NCBI GenBank assembly: GCA_036877525.1
Contig: JAZGTH010000058.1
Location: forward strand, 11,748,501 to 11,812,500
Reading direction: 5' to 3'
DNA length: 64,000 bases
DNA from: Chromobotia macracanthus
Lineage: Eukaryota; Chordata; Actinopteri; Cypriniformes; Botiidae
Position 1 is the stretch's first letter, and each line of letters begins with the position of its first letter. Of the stretch, positions 24,626-38,926 are shown piece by piece. The position numbers and the translations under genes were made by a program. The notes under the pieces are model-generated. The model was not told the DNA's origin, ran no database searches, and saw only the letters and a program-made list of their open reading frames with translations.

Positions 24626-25365
24626 TGATATATGGGTTGACCTCTGTCTATTGTAATTGCTGTATTTTAGTATTTTAGTTTTCTCATTTAGTGTTCTGGC
24701 TGTTTGATGAATAGAAATTTCAGATGTTTATAAGACACAAGCGCTTTGACTGAAATACATCATTATCATGACCATGAGAGACCGTTTCAGGAAATACTGC
24801 TGTACTCTGAGAGACTATTAAAACTGATATTCTTAAGTAATTATGCTGTTATAAAAACACTGAAAATAAAGTTCCCTTGAGAAAAAGATTTAAGTTAAAG
24901 TTTAAAAACTACTGATGTGCTTCATGTACTTAATATTAATAAAGTAATTAATTCATTATGGTGCAGCTAATTAAAGTCATTGCGAACAATGACAGCGAGT
25001 CTGTTATATAGTCGGACTTTTGATTATGTAAATAAATTCTGGAGTATATTTCAGTTTGGCTGTAAACTGAGACAGAAAGGGAAGAAACGTGTATTTCTTT
25101 ACATATTTATTTCATGCCCAACATGTCATAGCTTATGGCTTTACACAGTATGTGTAATACAGTGTATTATTGTTAGCCCTTAGCAGAGTTCTCATAGGTT
25201 TGTTTCCAGGCTGCAGTAAATGTGTCATTTTAGTGGAAGAAGCTGCTAGATCAAATTAAAGTTTAAACATCACATTTTTAAGAGTGATGTATCAGTCTGA
25301 AGTCTTCACTGTTCTGTTCCTCAGACAGTTCAAGAGTTCTAATCACACCTGCTGAACATCAAGAC

Positions 25366-25513
25366 GTCTCAGTTGAGGCTCTGTAATATCTGAATAGAGT
25401 CTGAGACAGAAATGAGTCTCAGTTGAGGCTCTGTAATATCTGATCAGAGTCTGAGACAGAAACGAGTCTCAGTTGAGGCTCTGTAATCTGATCAGAATCT
25501 GAGACAGAAATTA
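25366..25513. repeat. Three tandem ~50-bp units with internal dyad
   Basis: Units start at 25366, 25416 and 25466; the third lost 2-3 bases (TAATATCTG became TAATCTG). Each begins GTCTCAGTTGAGGC and ends near GTCTGAGAC, so each unit can fold as its own hairpin. A partial fourth start (GTCTGAGTTG) follows. Confidence 0.85.
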
Positions 25514-25990
25514 GTCTGAGTTGTATCAAATGAAAGAGAAAGAAGGTGACACATATGACTTCTGAGGTGCAGAATAAAAGAGTCTGGACAGAAAAAAGAA
25601 GTCATACAATATAATGATCAGATGGATGATGAGACAAAGTTATTAACATACATTTTTACTTTCTGTATTAAAAACACAAACTTAAATCAAGTTAGTCTTT
25701 AAGTTGCTTTTATACGTGGCATTTAGTTTGAATATCCAGACAGTTTGTTAACAGTAACGTGTTAGGTTTAGGGATGTTAAAAGGTTTCAGTGCACAGACA
25801 GGTTTAAATGACACATTAGTAGGTTGCTAGCTGCAGTCTAAACACTATTACTCTGTTCATCTGTTTGTTCATCTGTCTTTCTCTCTGTTTATGACCCTTA
25901 CAGCCTTCTCTCTGACCCCTCCCCTCTGCTGCTCCTCCGGTCTGGCCACTCCTCTCCTCTCTTCTCATCTCCAGCTCCTCTCTCTTCATG

Positions 25991-26093
<103 letters not shown>

Positions 26094-26317
26094 TATGGTG
26101 TTTTGATTGGTCTCCATGCACCGATTTTTCAAGCAAGTGTCAGAGAAAGATTAGCTTATGGTTTATATGTAGTTTAGATTTAATCATTTTGTTTTTTGGT
26201 CACTTTTGGGGTTTGACAGGTGTGGTCAGTACTAACAGTCATTGTATTTATGAAAGAGGTGTGTGTGTGTTCTTCAGAAATTCTCCTTTTGTGTTTCTGA
26301 GAGAAAATAACAGCACA

Positions 26318-26387
26318 TGGTTTTAAATGAAATGAGGGTGAGTAAATCATAACAGGATTTTCCTTTTGAGTGAACTGTTCCTTTAAG
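26318..26387. repeat. ATGAGGGTGAGTAAAT-family repeat end
   Basis: The sequence reads AATGAGGGTGAGTAAATC, then a T-rich stretch, then GTGAACTGTTCCTTTAA. This matches the right end of a foldback element that is very abundant in cyprinid genomes. Only the terminal part is present. Confidence 0.7.
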
Positions 26388-26549
26388 CTGAGAGAGAGAG
26401 GGAGAGAGGGAGAGAGAGGGAGATGAATACAGAAGAGTCTGGACCTACTCTTTATTCGCTGCTGCTGGATCTATGCGTGTGCTTACTCCATTCACTCCCT
26501 CTCTTTCCTATTGGCTGCCTCCTCCCACACAAACACACACAGGCTCACT

Positions 26550-26892
26550 GGCTCTAAGCTCAGACACCAGAGTTGACGTTCTGGAGCGGAGGTCGAGAGA
26601 GGGACATATGGAGTCCACACGCACACCGGAAAGAGACACACGGCGCTGTGTGCAGCACTGATCACGACCAGGTGCTGGAGAGAGAGACAGTGAGAGAAGA
26701 GAGTGAGAATGAAGGACAGAGGGACGAGCAGAAGATGCTTCTGGATGGGATCTGGAAACCTGGGCAGCACACCAGCTCCCTGAAGATGACAACAAAACCT
26801 TTTTCCCCAGCAGTGCTTCTGAAACCCAGCTCCTGGAGCATCCTCACTGCAGTTGGTTCGCTCACTCTCTCCCGTCACACAGGAAGTTTCTG
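26550..26892 (+). other. insyn2b: Probable 5' noncoding exon of insyn2b
   Basis: A GC-richer block ends in a consensus donor (TG then GTAAGT at 26893). It is preceded by a GA-rich tract (26390-26425) and an inverted CCAAT box (ATTGG, 26510-26514). It has several short upstream ATGs and no recognisable protein. No gene other than insyn2b lies downstream on this strand, so it is assigned as a leader exon by position. The transcription start at about 26550 is a guess. Confidence 0.4.
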
Positions 26893-27166
26893 GTAAGTAA
26901 CTTCAACTGATGTAGAAAAGACAGAAACAGAATTCTTTGCATGGGTTTGTCAAGTGTACAGGTTCTTCAGTGTGTGTGTGTGAGGAAAAGCTTTGGTGTA
27001 TTCTCAGGCTAGTGGTTTATCTGTCATTACTGGTTTTCCACATGGTATGATAGACAAGGAGAAAAGTAGAGGAAGAATCGATCTGCGATGATCTGAACAG
27101 CTGCTTAACTAACAGGATGAAAGTGCACAACCGTGAAATAGCACAGTCAGTTTCTGCCTACACACG

Positions 27167-27197
<31 letters not shown>

Positions 27198-29273
27198 ATG
27201 ATGAAAGTGGAGATGTTTAGATTTGTATTGTCTAAATCTTCCTTTTTGACTGAACTGAGAAGGTGATAAAAGCACTTCATCCTGAATTCAAAAGAGATTG
27301 TGTGTGAAATTAATACCAGAAAGACAAACGCTACACAAGTGCAAACCTGAGAACTGTAGAGGTCACCGCTGATCCAGAGCCTGTTTAATATGTGGTAGTT
27401 GTTTTAGGTGAATGAATATGTTGGGTTAAGGTTTCACAGTTAACCTTTCTGACGTGCTGTCTATATAGTGATTAAATGTTAATACTAGTCTATTCTGGGG
27501 AATTAGGATGTGCTGCGTTTGCTGTCCATTACACCTTATTTTGCATCATTCCTTTAGAAGTGTATATTTTTGCCCTCAGACAGCACGTGGTCGGTGTCCT
27601 TAAGATTGCTTCTCATGTCAGTTTAAGACAGCACAGAAACATCGAGCGCTGAGACTGTCTTTCCTATTTTGTGCTTTAAATCATTTTGCATCAGCTGGCC
27701 AGTAGTTTAATTTTATTCTCTTGTCCAAGCTAAATTTATGTTTGTATTGTATTTCACTCTTGCATCGTGATTTAAACACCTCTGCCACTTTACACTATAA
27801 AGTTACCGTCCAGTAACTCTTTTAAAGCCAGTTTGCAGTTTCATTAGTTGGTGAATATTTAATCTCCACCCTGTGCTTGTGCAACCAAAACATACAGCAC
27901 ACAGTGTGTAGATCACAATCTAGAAACAAAATGCCAGCGTCTCTTTACACACAGCATAAATAACATTTACTTTCATTTACACTTAGTGTAAATAACATCT
28001 GCCTTCTTTTATGCTCGTTGTAAATAGCCGCTGCTGAACACAATTTACAAACCCGATACTTCACTGAGCATCTCTGGGGTGTAATGAATGCACTGTCAGA
28101 TCTGCTCTGTATTCATCTACTGTAAACTCCCTTCCTCCCCTACATCACATCACATCAACAATCTGGATGATCTGTTGGCTTCCAACCAGACACTTAACCT
28201 CCCAGATCCTCCCCAAACCATCCCCCCATTATCTCTCTCTCAATCTTGCACTCTCACACAGAACAGTGAATTTTCGCTCTGGTTTCCTCACAGGAAAGAT
28301 CTAGAGTGAATATTTTGGAGTTGATTATGGTGATTCTCACCCTCTTCTGAATGAGATCCCTGCAGTTAGCCAGCTGGGCCGTGCGCGGGCTGGACATGTG
28401 CAGGTCATTACTGTGTGTGCCAGCGCTCCAGTGGGCGGAACCAGAGAATTAAACTAAGTGCCAAATGAAACATTTGAAGAGAGCGTGGTTTTCTAATTCC
28501 ACTAATTAGAGCATTAAAGACACACACATTGACCCAAAACATGGACATCTGGCTGGGTTAGCATGGTCCAGTTAGCTTTTGCTGGTGGATGTGCACCATT
28601 CTATGTGAAAATGTTTTATTCAATTTATTGATGGCCATTAAAGAGTATGTGGCATTACATCATTAAATGAGCTCTGTGACATCAGATGGTAATTGATTGC
28701 ATGCCATATTTATATTATGGAAGAAGAACAGAAGCAAATAATTAAAAGATTTGCCAGTTTTAGTAGTAAACAGTAAGTATTTAAAGGGCATTTTAAGGGT
28801 ATGTTAAGTGAAGTGGTGTAAATGTATTTATATAAATACATATCTTCTGTGGAAGGCGCAGGACCATAAAATGTTCATTCAAACATTGCATTCAGTCTGA
28901 CTTGCCTGTCAAACTATGTGTGTTCATGTGTTGGAGGACGTGTGGCTGTGGAGACGCTCTGAAGGGAGGGTGGAGTTTTGTTTTCAAAACTAGCTTGCCA
29001 TTGCTAGCCTCAATGAAAATGATTAATACTGTAATAAAAAATATTTAAAGATGAAAATTTGAGCACCTTTCATTGCAGTTCAGTATAGTAGCTCTAAATG
29101 AGAAGGTTTTGGTCCAGGTTTTACTGACTCGTGTGCTTTGTAAATGTCTGTCTGGAGTTTAACTGTTTTTGCTCATTGTTCTATTTGTTGTCACATAGTC
29201 CCAATTATTTAACTAGCTTCTGCATTTATTACTGTTAACTAAAACCCTGCTGTACCGTCTTAGCAGTTCGAAT

Positions 29274-29320
29274 TCAAGTTTATTTATATAGCGCTTTACA
29301 AGCGCTCACAGCTGTACAAA
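29274..29320 (+). repeat. TTTATTTATATAGCGCTTTACA dispersed-repeat end
   Basis: AATTCAAGTTTATTTATATA followed by GCGCTTTACAAGCGC matches a very common teleost interspersed repeat end. A degenerate reverse-oriented copy lies at 61855-61965. Confidence 0.55.
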
Positions 29321-32300
29321 TGAAAAATATCCAAAGATATTTAACAGTGAGATAAAATGAAGAAAGATTTATGAAAAAGAAAGAAAATTATTACAATTAA
29401 TATATTTATTAAACAATGACAATTAACACAATGTACAAAATGTTATTCTAAGCTGATCTAAGTTCTAAGTTAATGTCAGCAGTGTCCCAAAAAGCAGTTG
29501 CATTGGTCAGAAGATAGTAGCTTACTTACAAGGGATGTTTGTGTGCATTTTCTAGTGATTGTGACAGCATGGACATTGACAGCATGAGGATCAGGATGTG
29601 TGATTTACAGACATATCTTCAGCTCACACTCAGTAGATTTTCATTTCTTCTGAATAAGCCCTTGAGATCAATGAGCAGCCAGTAACACTATCATGCGTCA
29701 GTAGTTCAGCGTCATGAAAGATGAGACAAATACTGATTTAACTAGACACTATGTACAGATTATGTAACCCAGCATGTTTGCTAACAGACAGTGACACGGC
29801 ACATTAAAACACAACACACACTGAGTTAGATGACTGTTGAAAGATGAAGATTGTGTTTCACTATAATTGTCTTAAATTGTCATTGAGGGATTTTGAGTAA
29901 GTACAGATCAGTACAGTACAGTACAATACAGTACAATACATTGGGATGTATTTGTTTGTCAGTCATGTTGTACTGTAGAAAGTGGGCAGATAAACCTTTC
30001 TTCAGGTGACTGCAGATCAGTTACATGTCAGTGACCCCTTATTCATGGATCCCGGGTGAGTTCTTGTGTTCTGTAGTTTGGTTAGTTGTAGCAGTTAGCT
30101 TCTATGGATGGATGCGGTAATTTTTGTATTATAGTGGATATTTTAATCTTTTCTATGTGTAATCTCTACAGGGGCATAACACTTCTCTTTACTGTGTACA
30201 TCAACAGTGAATGACTTGTTCATTGTTCATTGTGTTGTTCATTGAGCAGCATTTAGCTGTTTGTAATGGAATGCTTCTCCAGAGCAGCAGCTCTTTGGAT
30301 CGCTCTTTCTTCCTCATGTGATTTCTTTCCCCTTCGTTTCTACTCTAGCTCTGTTTTGATCAGTATCATCTCATCTCCGTTTTGAAAACTATCCATGTGT
30401 CACTTTCAGCTTCAAACCCTTTCTTTCTTTCTGATCAGGTGTTTAATAGGTTGTTCCTGTCTACAGTTGTTTCACCCTCATGTAGCGTTTCCTCTCTCTT
30501 GTTCATCTTTGGTTCTTGTAGGACACATGCGTCTGCAATGGCATCATCAAACCTGTGGAAATCATCAGGATCTTTACTGACACATGTCAACAGGATTTGA
30601 TTTTACAGGTGGAAAAATGTGGGTGGAGTTTTAGGTTACATTGGAAATTGAAAGGACTGTTTCAAGTTCAAAACAAATTAAGCTTCATCAACAGCATATG
30701 TGGTTTGATACGTGCAAGGATACCAGAAAAGGGCATGATGTAATATCTGCAAAAGTATCTACCAACGTCTTTCATAAGAATGACATTATTACTGTTTTTA
30801 AATTCTTTTTAAAGTGTGAACCTCACTAAATTTGGTTACATTTTTTTTAAAACAAGATTTTGTCAGATATTGTGTTTCACAAGGCTTGTTTTTAAAAAAT
30901 AAAAAGACAAAAATACTGAGGCTGAAAATGACTTTTTGCATTGCTTTGCTTGAACACTCTCAGTATGCACATGTCTGCTTATAAACCCTCCAGGATGTCT
31001 TGCCTCATAAAGTTACATCATAGTATGTGCATCAATTTGCACACAATTTTACTTGTTTTTACACAGTGTGAAGAATCAGAATGGTGCAAATCAACAGCAT
31101 GTTACAGATAAGCTGAAGTTGAACCCAAAATCTTCCTGTAAGTCATTTCCCATCATGCCTTCTGCTGGGTTGTATGCACCGCATCTGCTGCTCATGCTGG
31201 CAGAACGAACCATCTTAATGAAATGAAGAGAGAAGCTTCCAAAAATAGTTTGATATGGGGTTGAATGGGGTTCTTTTGAAATATCACACTGGGTGACCGA
31301 ATTTTCTTAGTAGTAATAAGCGTGTTTTTAACATTTTTCATTTGTATTATTATTATTATTACTTTTGCAATAAAACAATCAGGTTGACAAGTGAAAAGTT
31401 TGATCCAGCACCTTTTCACCTTCTTTTCAACATTAAACTCGACCTCCCTTCTTCTTCCAGTCTTCCCTGTTTCCAGTCTTTGTTATGCAAATCTGCTCTC
31501 ACGCACAAGTGTGAGTAGGTGTGGGTACGTTTCTTTGTGCTGTGGAGTTAAAACTCGTTTCTGCAGAATTATTTCTCATATTGAGATTAGCGTTTCATTA
31601 TAATCAGCGACTGTTGGTACGTGATTTTTGACAGGTATGTGGAGAACTGCTGAAACTGATCTGAAATCAAGGTTTTCTTCAGGCATAATGATTGTGATTT
31701 GAATCAGCAGTTTTAACTGAGATGTTGCTGTGATGAGCAGTAAATAAAACTCATTACACAGTCACAAAAAGTTAATCTTAAGCATCAGGGTTTGAAAGTG
31801 TAACAATTAATTAATCAGAGATAGCTTAATCATATTATGTGTAGCAACTTCGGAAAGGTTTGTGGCTTTAGGCCATTTTTGATGTGTATGCCATACTGAA
31901 AATCGTCAGCTTTGTGAGGACACACAAAATTAAATTAACACCATTAAAAAGACTCATTTAGACACATTGTGAAAGGTTTGACCCCCAATTACGTTTTGTT
32001 CTTGTGTGCGTCATAGTCATGGCCTGGCTGTTTGAATATGCAGAATGAAAAATGATGTCAGACTTTTGGGGTGAATGTTTAAAGTTCTCTTACGGCAGGT
32101 GTAAAGGTGTTCTTCACGATCTCCCACCTGCCGAGTCGAGTTTCAACACAACTGACTGTTTGGAAGCTTAATTTTCAAGAGTCAGTTTTGATCACATTAT
32201 ATTTAGAGATAAGCAAGAGAAAAACTGTTAAGATACAAGCAATTCCTCTTAGCAGCTAACGCAAGAGCAGTGTCATAGTAACACACATGAGTTACCCCTT

Positions 32301-35300
32301 TACTAAACTTTCTTGTTTCTCCCTGCTGTCTGCCTGTCTCACTCTCTTCGCTTCCTTCTGTCTCTCTTCACCTCAGTGTGTCTCTAAATATATCTCGCTG
32401 TGTCTCGCTTTCTTTTCTACTCTGCTTGCACAATCTTATTCAATAAAGTTAACCATGCTTCACCAATCCAATCTGACACGTTTACATAACAATCTTCTAT
32501 CTGCGGCCTGTGCCGTCCCTTTCCACACACAATTCAAAGCTTTTTCTGTGAATGCACGACTTTAATGTGGAATTAACTGAGATGCTGAAATTCTGAATAT
32601 TAGATGTTTACTGAAAAGCTTGCTTTAAAACTGAAAAGCACCTGTCTCTCTGACAGCTACTGGAGATACATCAGTGCCAGCCTCAGTGAAGATCACATCG
32701 TTCATCTGCATTTATAGCAGACAGTAGAGATTCTGCAGTACTGTTTGAACTCGGGTATGACTTTGAAAGCTATAGGCTGCTTTCTAAATTGTGTTGCCCA
32801 AAGGGGCTCTTCAGGGTTTAGAACCAAAGATTATAGATTTATATCATTGTCTTTATAGGGATTTATTAAACTTTATAGCTTATAATAGCTTATAATAGTC
32901 ACTATTTATGAAGCTAGGGTGTTTCCTCCCCAGATCTCACAACTATCTTAACCATCTTCATCAGAAAGAACTCCAGACCTACTAGCTATGAACCAGCATG
33001 AACCAGCCTGCATTTCATGCTTCTACAAAAACATATATCAAAGTTTTCAACCTCAGAGCTTGTGGTAGGTCTGTATTAAATTACGTTACATTGTTGCATT
33101 TCTAATAAGAGCAATTTAGTTCTGACAAGAGTTAATATTAAATTAAACCTGGGTATATATACACAATATATGACTTCATGTTGTATTTGTATATGAGTGT
33201 AAAGTATGGTGTCACATTTCTAGCAGAAATAATTATGTTGTGATATATCTACTGTTAGCATGACGTATAATTACTCATGCTGTGATTTAGGTTTGTGGTT
33301 GTGCTGGCCTCCTCTAGTATAACTAGCACATTAAACTTGTGTTCACTTGGTGAACAGCATCCTCCTCAGGAAGAATACGACCTGCACTGTTTTCCTGTGG
33401 GTTACGAGAGAGATTTTGAATGAGTAAGGCTATTCCACTCTGGTGAAAGTGAACGCTCCCATATTTCTGAGCATCATGTCTGACGGGAGGCGTGTGAAAT
33501 CTTTAATAATTGTGTTATGATTCATTTAGACACTGCTCACTGGCCCGACTGCCTGTATGTAAGCAGCATAAGAAACACATAGGGGTCAGTGTTCCTGCAA
33601 CCAGACACTCAAAGCATTGAGAAATGCTGGATTCATTAAACTGTCACTGTAAATCTCTTTTTACAGAGAGAGAGATGGAGAGAGAGAGAGATGGAGAGAG
33701 ATAGGGAGGAAGGGAGGGACAGGGGTGAGAAAGATGAAGGAAAAGAGACAGAGGTAAAGTGAGATAGAGGGAAAAACAGGTAAGGTGGGGGGTAGTAGGA
33801 ATATTTGAGTAGCACAGAAAACAGTGAAAGGATGAAACCTGTGATAGAAAGTGAAAGGTAAAATATGGAGCTGAGAGATGGAACAGGACATGACAAGAAC
33901 TCTGATTTGCCCTCATTTCTTTCTTACTATTATTTATGTTCACTTTTACCAGCTCTATCAAAACAAGTGCACAGGTTCTCTTGTGCCAGTAAAGGCTGAT
34001 TTGAAGTTGTATAGAAATGCAGGAGAGATGAATGCTTGGTGTAGCACCTTTACTGGAGAGAGGACAGAAGAGAACAGTCCTGGAGGAAGCTGGAGTCCAG
34101 CTCTGTACCAGGCCAAAACAGTTCTAATGCAGGTGATACTGTATGATCAGATGCGCTGCTGTAAACACAAGCAGCAGGGTGGGTCACCATCTCTCTCACC
34201 TAATAATGTGGAATTATCATCATCACAGCAGAATAGATACATGAGGGAGCCACAGCATCACTGTAATGAGGAAACAAGACACACAGGTGAATTATATATT
34301 ACAAACTGATGAGAAAGTTGCTTTTCATGAGTGCTGTAGAAACCTGGTGCAACATGCCCACACTGCGTAGGAGGTCTCAATGATTTAATAACATTGTTAA
34401 TTTAAAAAAAACATGACTTTGTTACAATAACATGTGGTGAACTTCTGAAATGAAGAGGTCAAGTTGGAGGGGTTTATCACATTAACAGGGTAACCAGCCA
34501 ATTGCAGTACTGGACTCCTCTCACATGACGTTTTCACTGTATTTCACTGTTGTGGTGTCTGTTGGACGGTGTGCAGTTCAGAGAATCGAGTAGATTCACA
34601 ATGTTTGATCTAATTTTATAAGATGTGTTTTTTCATACTCTCCAGATTTTTTTGCCTCCTCAGAGAAAGTGTGCATGCTTGTTGATGTTGTAGGGCTGGG
34701 CCTTCTGTAATGGAGGCTGTTCAAAGATATCCTGTATTGTGCTGCTGTTAATTCACATCACATCCAGAGGCCTTGTGTGTCACAGCCAATCACATCAACA
34801 CGATGAAGACGAGGAGGAGGAGGAACACATGCCTGAAGGTTGCAGCTCTCCCCCCCAAACGCTCTCTAGCATCATGGTAATCATCCTAAAAAAATCAAAC
34901 CTGTGCTGTGACCAACAGGGATGTTAACATAGAAAAAGATGCCTCCTGCCAGACAAAAACAGGTAAACAAATATCCAATGAAACAAGGAAAACCTAAATT
35001 AAGATGACAGACACCCCCAGTCATCCTTTCCCAAAATACATGTTAGAACCTCCAACCAAATGTTCCTGCACTGAGATTTTTGTGAGGCAACCATGTCAAT
35101 ATCACCTGTCTGTCTCAGTTCTTTATATATGTATATATATTCACAAACTGTATATACATTCACAAACAACACTACTGTATTATATAACTGTTTTCTTATT
35201 TTAATTCTGCACTGGATGCTCCTCTTACCAGGACAAATTCCATTGTAACCATATTTGGCAATAAAGCTCATTCCATTCTATTCTATTCATATATACATGT

Positions 35301-35949
35301 ATGTATTTATATATATGTGTGTGTGTATAATACACATGTATATATGGTGTATTCAGTGTATCTCAGTGCACAATTCATTTGAATTAATTTCACAATTCAG
35401 TTTATCTGTTTTTTAAAGTTAGGAGTTAGGAGTATGTTTCACATTTCCGGTCACTATATACTTCAAGTTTTGCACCCTTCACTAGTTCATTTGAAATGGT
35501 TCAGTGGTGTGACAGTTTTTGTACTACAGTTATGAGGACAATGTAATACATTTACACCATGTCACACTCCAGAACACACAGCTTGCACACAGCAGGACAT
35601 TTCAAAGTGTTTCCTCAGATTCCAGTGTACTGCAGACACAATCTTATTTTAGACTTATTGTGGCTGTAATCTGTCATGTAGAGGCATCACACGGCTGGAT
35701 TCAATAAATGAATACAGCAGTAAATATTACAGATTAAATTCATTGTAGGAGGTCAAACTTTAAGGATGTCCTAAGAGACCCCATTGCCCAATTAGAAACA
35801 GATTTCCACAGCTTATATGAGAAAAAAGAATGTCCTTTGAGGACAGCTGCCCAATATAAAGAAAGAATGAAGACAGGCACTCCGGGCCTCTGTTTCTAAA
35901 AGAAGTGCCTGAGACGTGATCAGATTCTCTGAACAAATGTATCTCCATG

Positions 35950-36560
35950 TCTTTGAGACAAGCGTGTGAGGATTACTTCTCCCTCTCGCTTCTGTCTTAA
36001 TGAAGCTGTCTGCAAGCACTGTGCTTCATGTAGCAAGATTACAGCATGTTATCTCAACTCCTAGTTATTAGGTTAGATGTCAGATTTGAAATTCCATATG
36101 AAATGTGTCCATATGGACATCCCAACCTGCTCTCAGAATTTTAATTGAGAGTCAAACACGTCTTCCCAAAAAGGGCTAAAACAACCTAGTGTTTCCTAAT
36201 TAAATGTTCCAGTTATGCAAATGATTCCTGCAATTTAGGGCTTCATTAAACAATAGACTTCTGTTGAGGGGACCAGCTTCCAGACATGCAGGATAATTGA
36301 GGGCAGTTTCAGAAGAGCATGGTGGTGCAGAGGAATCCATTCTGATCTTTTTTCATTCACTTTATTGCGTCCGGAGCTTCAGTGTTCCTCTAATTGCTCA
36401 TGTCAGCTAACCTGACTTGGCAAGTCGAGTGAAAAACAATTAATATTATCAAGTACCAGAGTTTGGATGTAATGGCGTCCTCTGCTCATTTCCAGCATTA
36501 TCTGACCTTGTGTCTGGCTGTGGTGGCAGGTTAATATCTCCGGGTGTGTGGCCCACTGAG
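35950..36560. promoter_or_regulatory. Candidate conserved noncoding element in the insyn2b intron
   Basis: About 600 bp of high-complexity DNA without repeats, unlike its surroundings. It carries homeodomain-type CTAATTAAA (36206-36214 region), a perfect POU octamer ATGCAAAT (36215-36222) next to it, and further CTAATTG and ACAATTAATATT motifs. This texture is typical of vertebrate developmental enhancers. It is inferred from sequence texture only; no alignment was possible. Confidence 0.35.
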
Positions 36561-38926
36561 GCTGGCACAGGGCAAGTGAAGGCTAAAAATACACATGCAA
36601 ATGTATTCATAACTTGTAATCACACTGAGTGAACACATTATTAATGCTAATACACCCACAGGAAACATGAGTGCATGAGTTTTTGTGGAATGAGTGAACA
36701 ACTAGATAGTTTTGCTAAAACTGTAAAGCTTCCAGCGACACAGATAAATGCCTAAATATTATGTAGAAGGGTTAGACATGCAGAAGGAGATTTCTCCATC
36801 CAGTATCAGCCCCAGAGTGATTGATCAGCACCACATGTTTTGCAGGAGTGTTTATCTCTGGTAGCAACTGAATCATTACAGAAGAAACTGAATTATCTGC
36901 AACAAGATGCAGCTAAAGAAGGTCATACCTCTGTTTCTGAGTTCAGTAGGGAAAGAACAGTCGGGTTAAGCAGCATGTTTTGTTATTCCAAACCTGGTTG
37001 TTTTTGGTCTGCTTCACCTTGCTCTCTCTCTAAGCTCTGGGTTTGTATTGGGCTTCGTGGAGGTAACAGGTTGCTGGTGGGTCAGACTCAGGCTATTCTC
37101 TGGGGCTCCAGTGGTAGTAAGAACCATAGTAAGAGATTTCAAGAGGAGCTCCCAGACTGAGAGCTGATCAATGAGCGTTTGATTACCTGCATAAAACTAG
37201 AGCTGGAGTTTGTAGCTGCACTGTGTGCTCTGTTCTTTGTCTAAAAGCAAATTTAAAGGACGTTCATGGAACTGTGAGCTTTGTGTGAATGCTGCATGTC
37301 ATACTACTGTTTAAAATATGTATCATAATGCCCATAATGGAATAATGCCTGCTTTTTTATGTACTGTTTTTTAAATACTAGACAGTAGACAGTATATGAC
37401 TCACAAACAAATGAGTGCTTGTTATTTTTACATTCTCTATTAAAAAGTCTATTAAGAAAGTTATTCACTAAGTAGTTTTCAAACATGGTCATAAGCTAAT
37501 TACTGTAGCGCTTCAAGCTAATACTTTTTGTATAGCAGAAGATAAAGGGCTGTTTTGTTGGGAAAAAAGAAGTTCTGTCAGAACTATCACTTGCTATCAC
37601 TGATTTCCCAAATTACACTTAGCAAATGCCTGTACCACAAGACACAGGCATTTAACGTCCTGTCAGGACTCAACAGACGGTGATTGTCTGATCCAGAGAG
37701 ACTGCAGTTCCTGGTCAATGACAGTGTGATGGAGTGTGCTGAGAAATCCCTCAGGCATTCAGCCATCATGCTTGTGTGCTGGGGGGGTTGCTTAAAGACA
37801 AGCCAAGTTAATTAGTCTTGTCAGTCTCTGCCCCTAAATATCTGCCACCACGCTGAGTTAAACACCAGCCCCACAGCTACAGACATGTTAAAGCTACTCT
37901 CAGTGTCTATCTCTGCTCACATCCAATTCCAAACTGCTTTTATTTTGTGAACAGCCTGTTAGAATTATGTTTCTACATTTTTTTTAAATACCTGGGAAAT
38001 TGAAACATGACTCAGTAGTATTTTGTATAATAATACACACTTAGCTAAAAATACAAGCCTACAAGAAGCCTAATACAAGTGGTAAAATATAAATGTTTTA
38101 GGGACATTACTGTACTTATTGTCTTTTCTTGTTTTCCATCCCAGATTCCTGTTTTTTCCTGTCACAAGAAAAGGATAAGGTGTAAAACACAAGCAAAGAA
38201 ACTCAAGGACAAATGTGAGAGTTAGAAGTCAACATCAAGAGCTGCATTGCCAGTCCCAGCCTGTCAGGATATGCTACACCAGCGAGGACTGGACACACTA
38301 GTTTGAATTAGAAAGTGGGACATTCTCCCTGGTGTCAGCCTGAAAACTGTCTCCTGTTAAGGTTCTGGATATTTTTGGACAAATTACTGCAGATGAACAC
38401 TGTGATGTCATCTTGGCATTAAAATAATAATGCCGACTTTCACGACATATAAGCTTTCCTTGCCAAAGTTTCATGCTGTTCTGGATTTGCACAAGGGTGG
38501 CGCACCACCTCTGGGCAAAGTTTGTCTCTGCCATCTTAAACTGTAGTCACCAAGAGAATTGAAGTGCCCCTGTGGACTAATGGGGTTGATGCTCAGGATA
38601 CACCTAGTCCTTCTCTTGCTTTTAAAGACGCTTGCTCATAAAGACAACTCGTGCCAAAAGCAGAATCTACTCTGACAGGATTACCATACAGAATTACCTA
38701 CAAAACCCCTCAGTCATGTGACCAGAGGACAGGACCAGTCACATGCTCTGATGCCATCGGCTGGTCTGTTTTATTTTTTTTAACTGCTGCATTTTTCATG
38801 ATCATAGTCAGATTGTGCTGTGACAGATTTTTTTAAGTAATCAAACATTCATCTGCATTTGATTTGTGAAAATAGAAAAAACATTGAAAATTGTATTTAC
38901 ATCTATTGTTCATAATCTACTTTTAG

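Larger units (their letters stand above)
26893..38926. other. Long intron 5' of the insyn2b coding exon
   Basis: 12 kb without a supportable coding exon. It contains a short (CA)n (27165-27193), an ATTCAAGTTTATTTATATAG dispersed-repeat end (29274-29320), a GA-rich tract (33665-33720) and a candidate conserved element (about 35950-36560). The longest frames (143 aa at 33878, 106 aa at 36840, 61 aa with a hydrophobic end at 38651) show no family signature and no coding-type bias. Confidence 0.5.

Noticed and set aside
25366..25513. Three spaced repeats considered as a CRISPR-like array
   Set aside because: The units are contiguous tandem copies without unique spacers, in a vertebrate genome.
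26492..26878. 128-aa minus-strand frame over the insyn2b leader exon
   Set aside because: It is antisense to a block with + strand donor signal; there is no family signature and no minus-strand splice support.
33878..34309. 143-aa + frame in the insyn2b intron
   Set aside because: No domain, poor codon pattern, no splice or promoter support; it looks like chance in AT-rich DNA.
36840..37160. 106-aa + frame with Ser-rich composition
   Set aside because: No recognisable family and no coding bias; it lies in intronic sequence.
38651..38836. 61-aa frame ending in a hydrophobic segment just upstream of insyn2b
   Set aside because: It resembles a small membrane peptide, but the hydrophobic part comes from T-rich sequence near an acceptor, and no conserved start or partner is visible.
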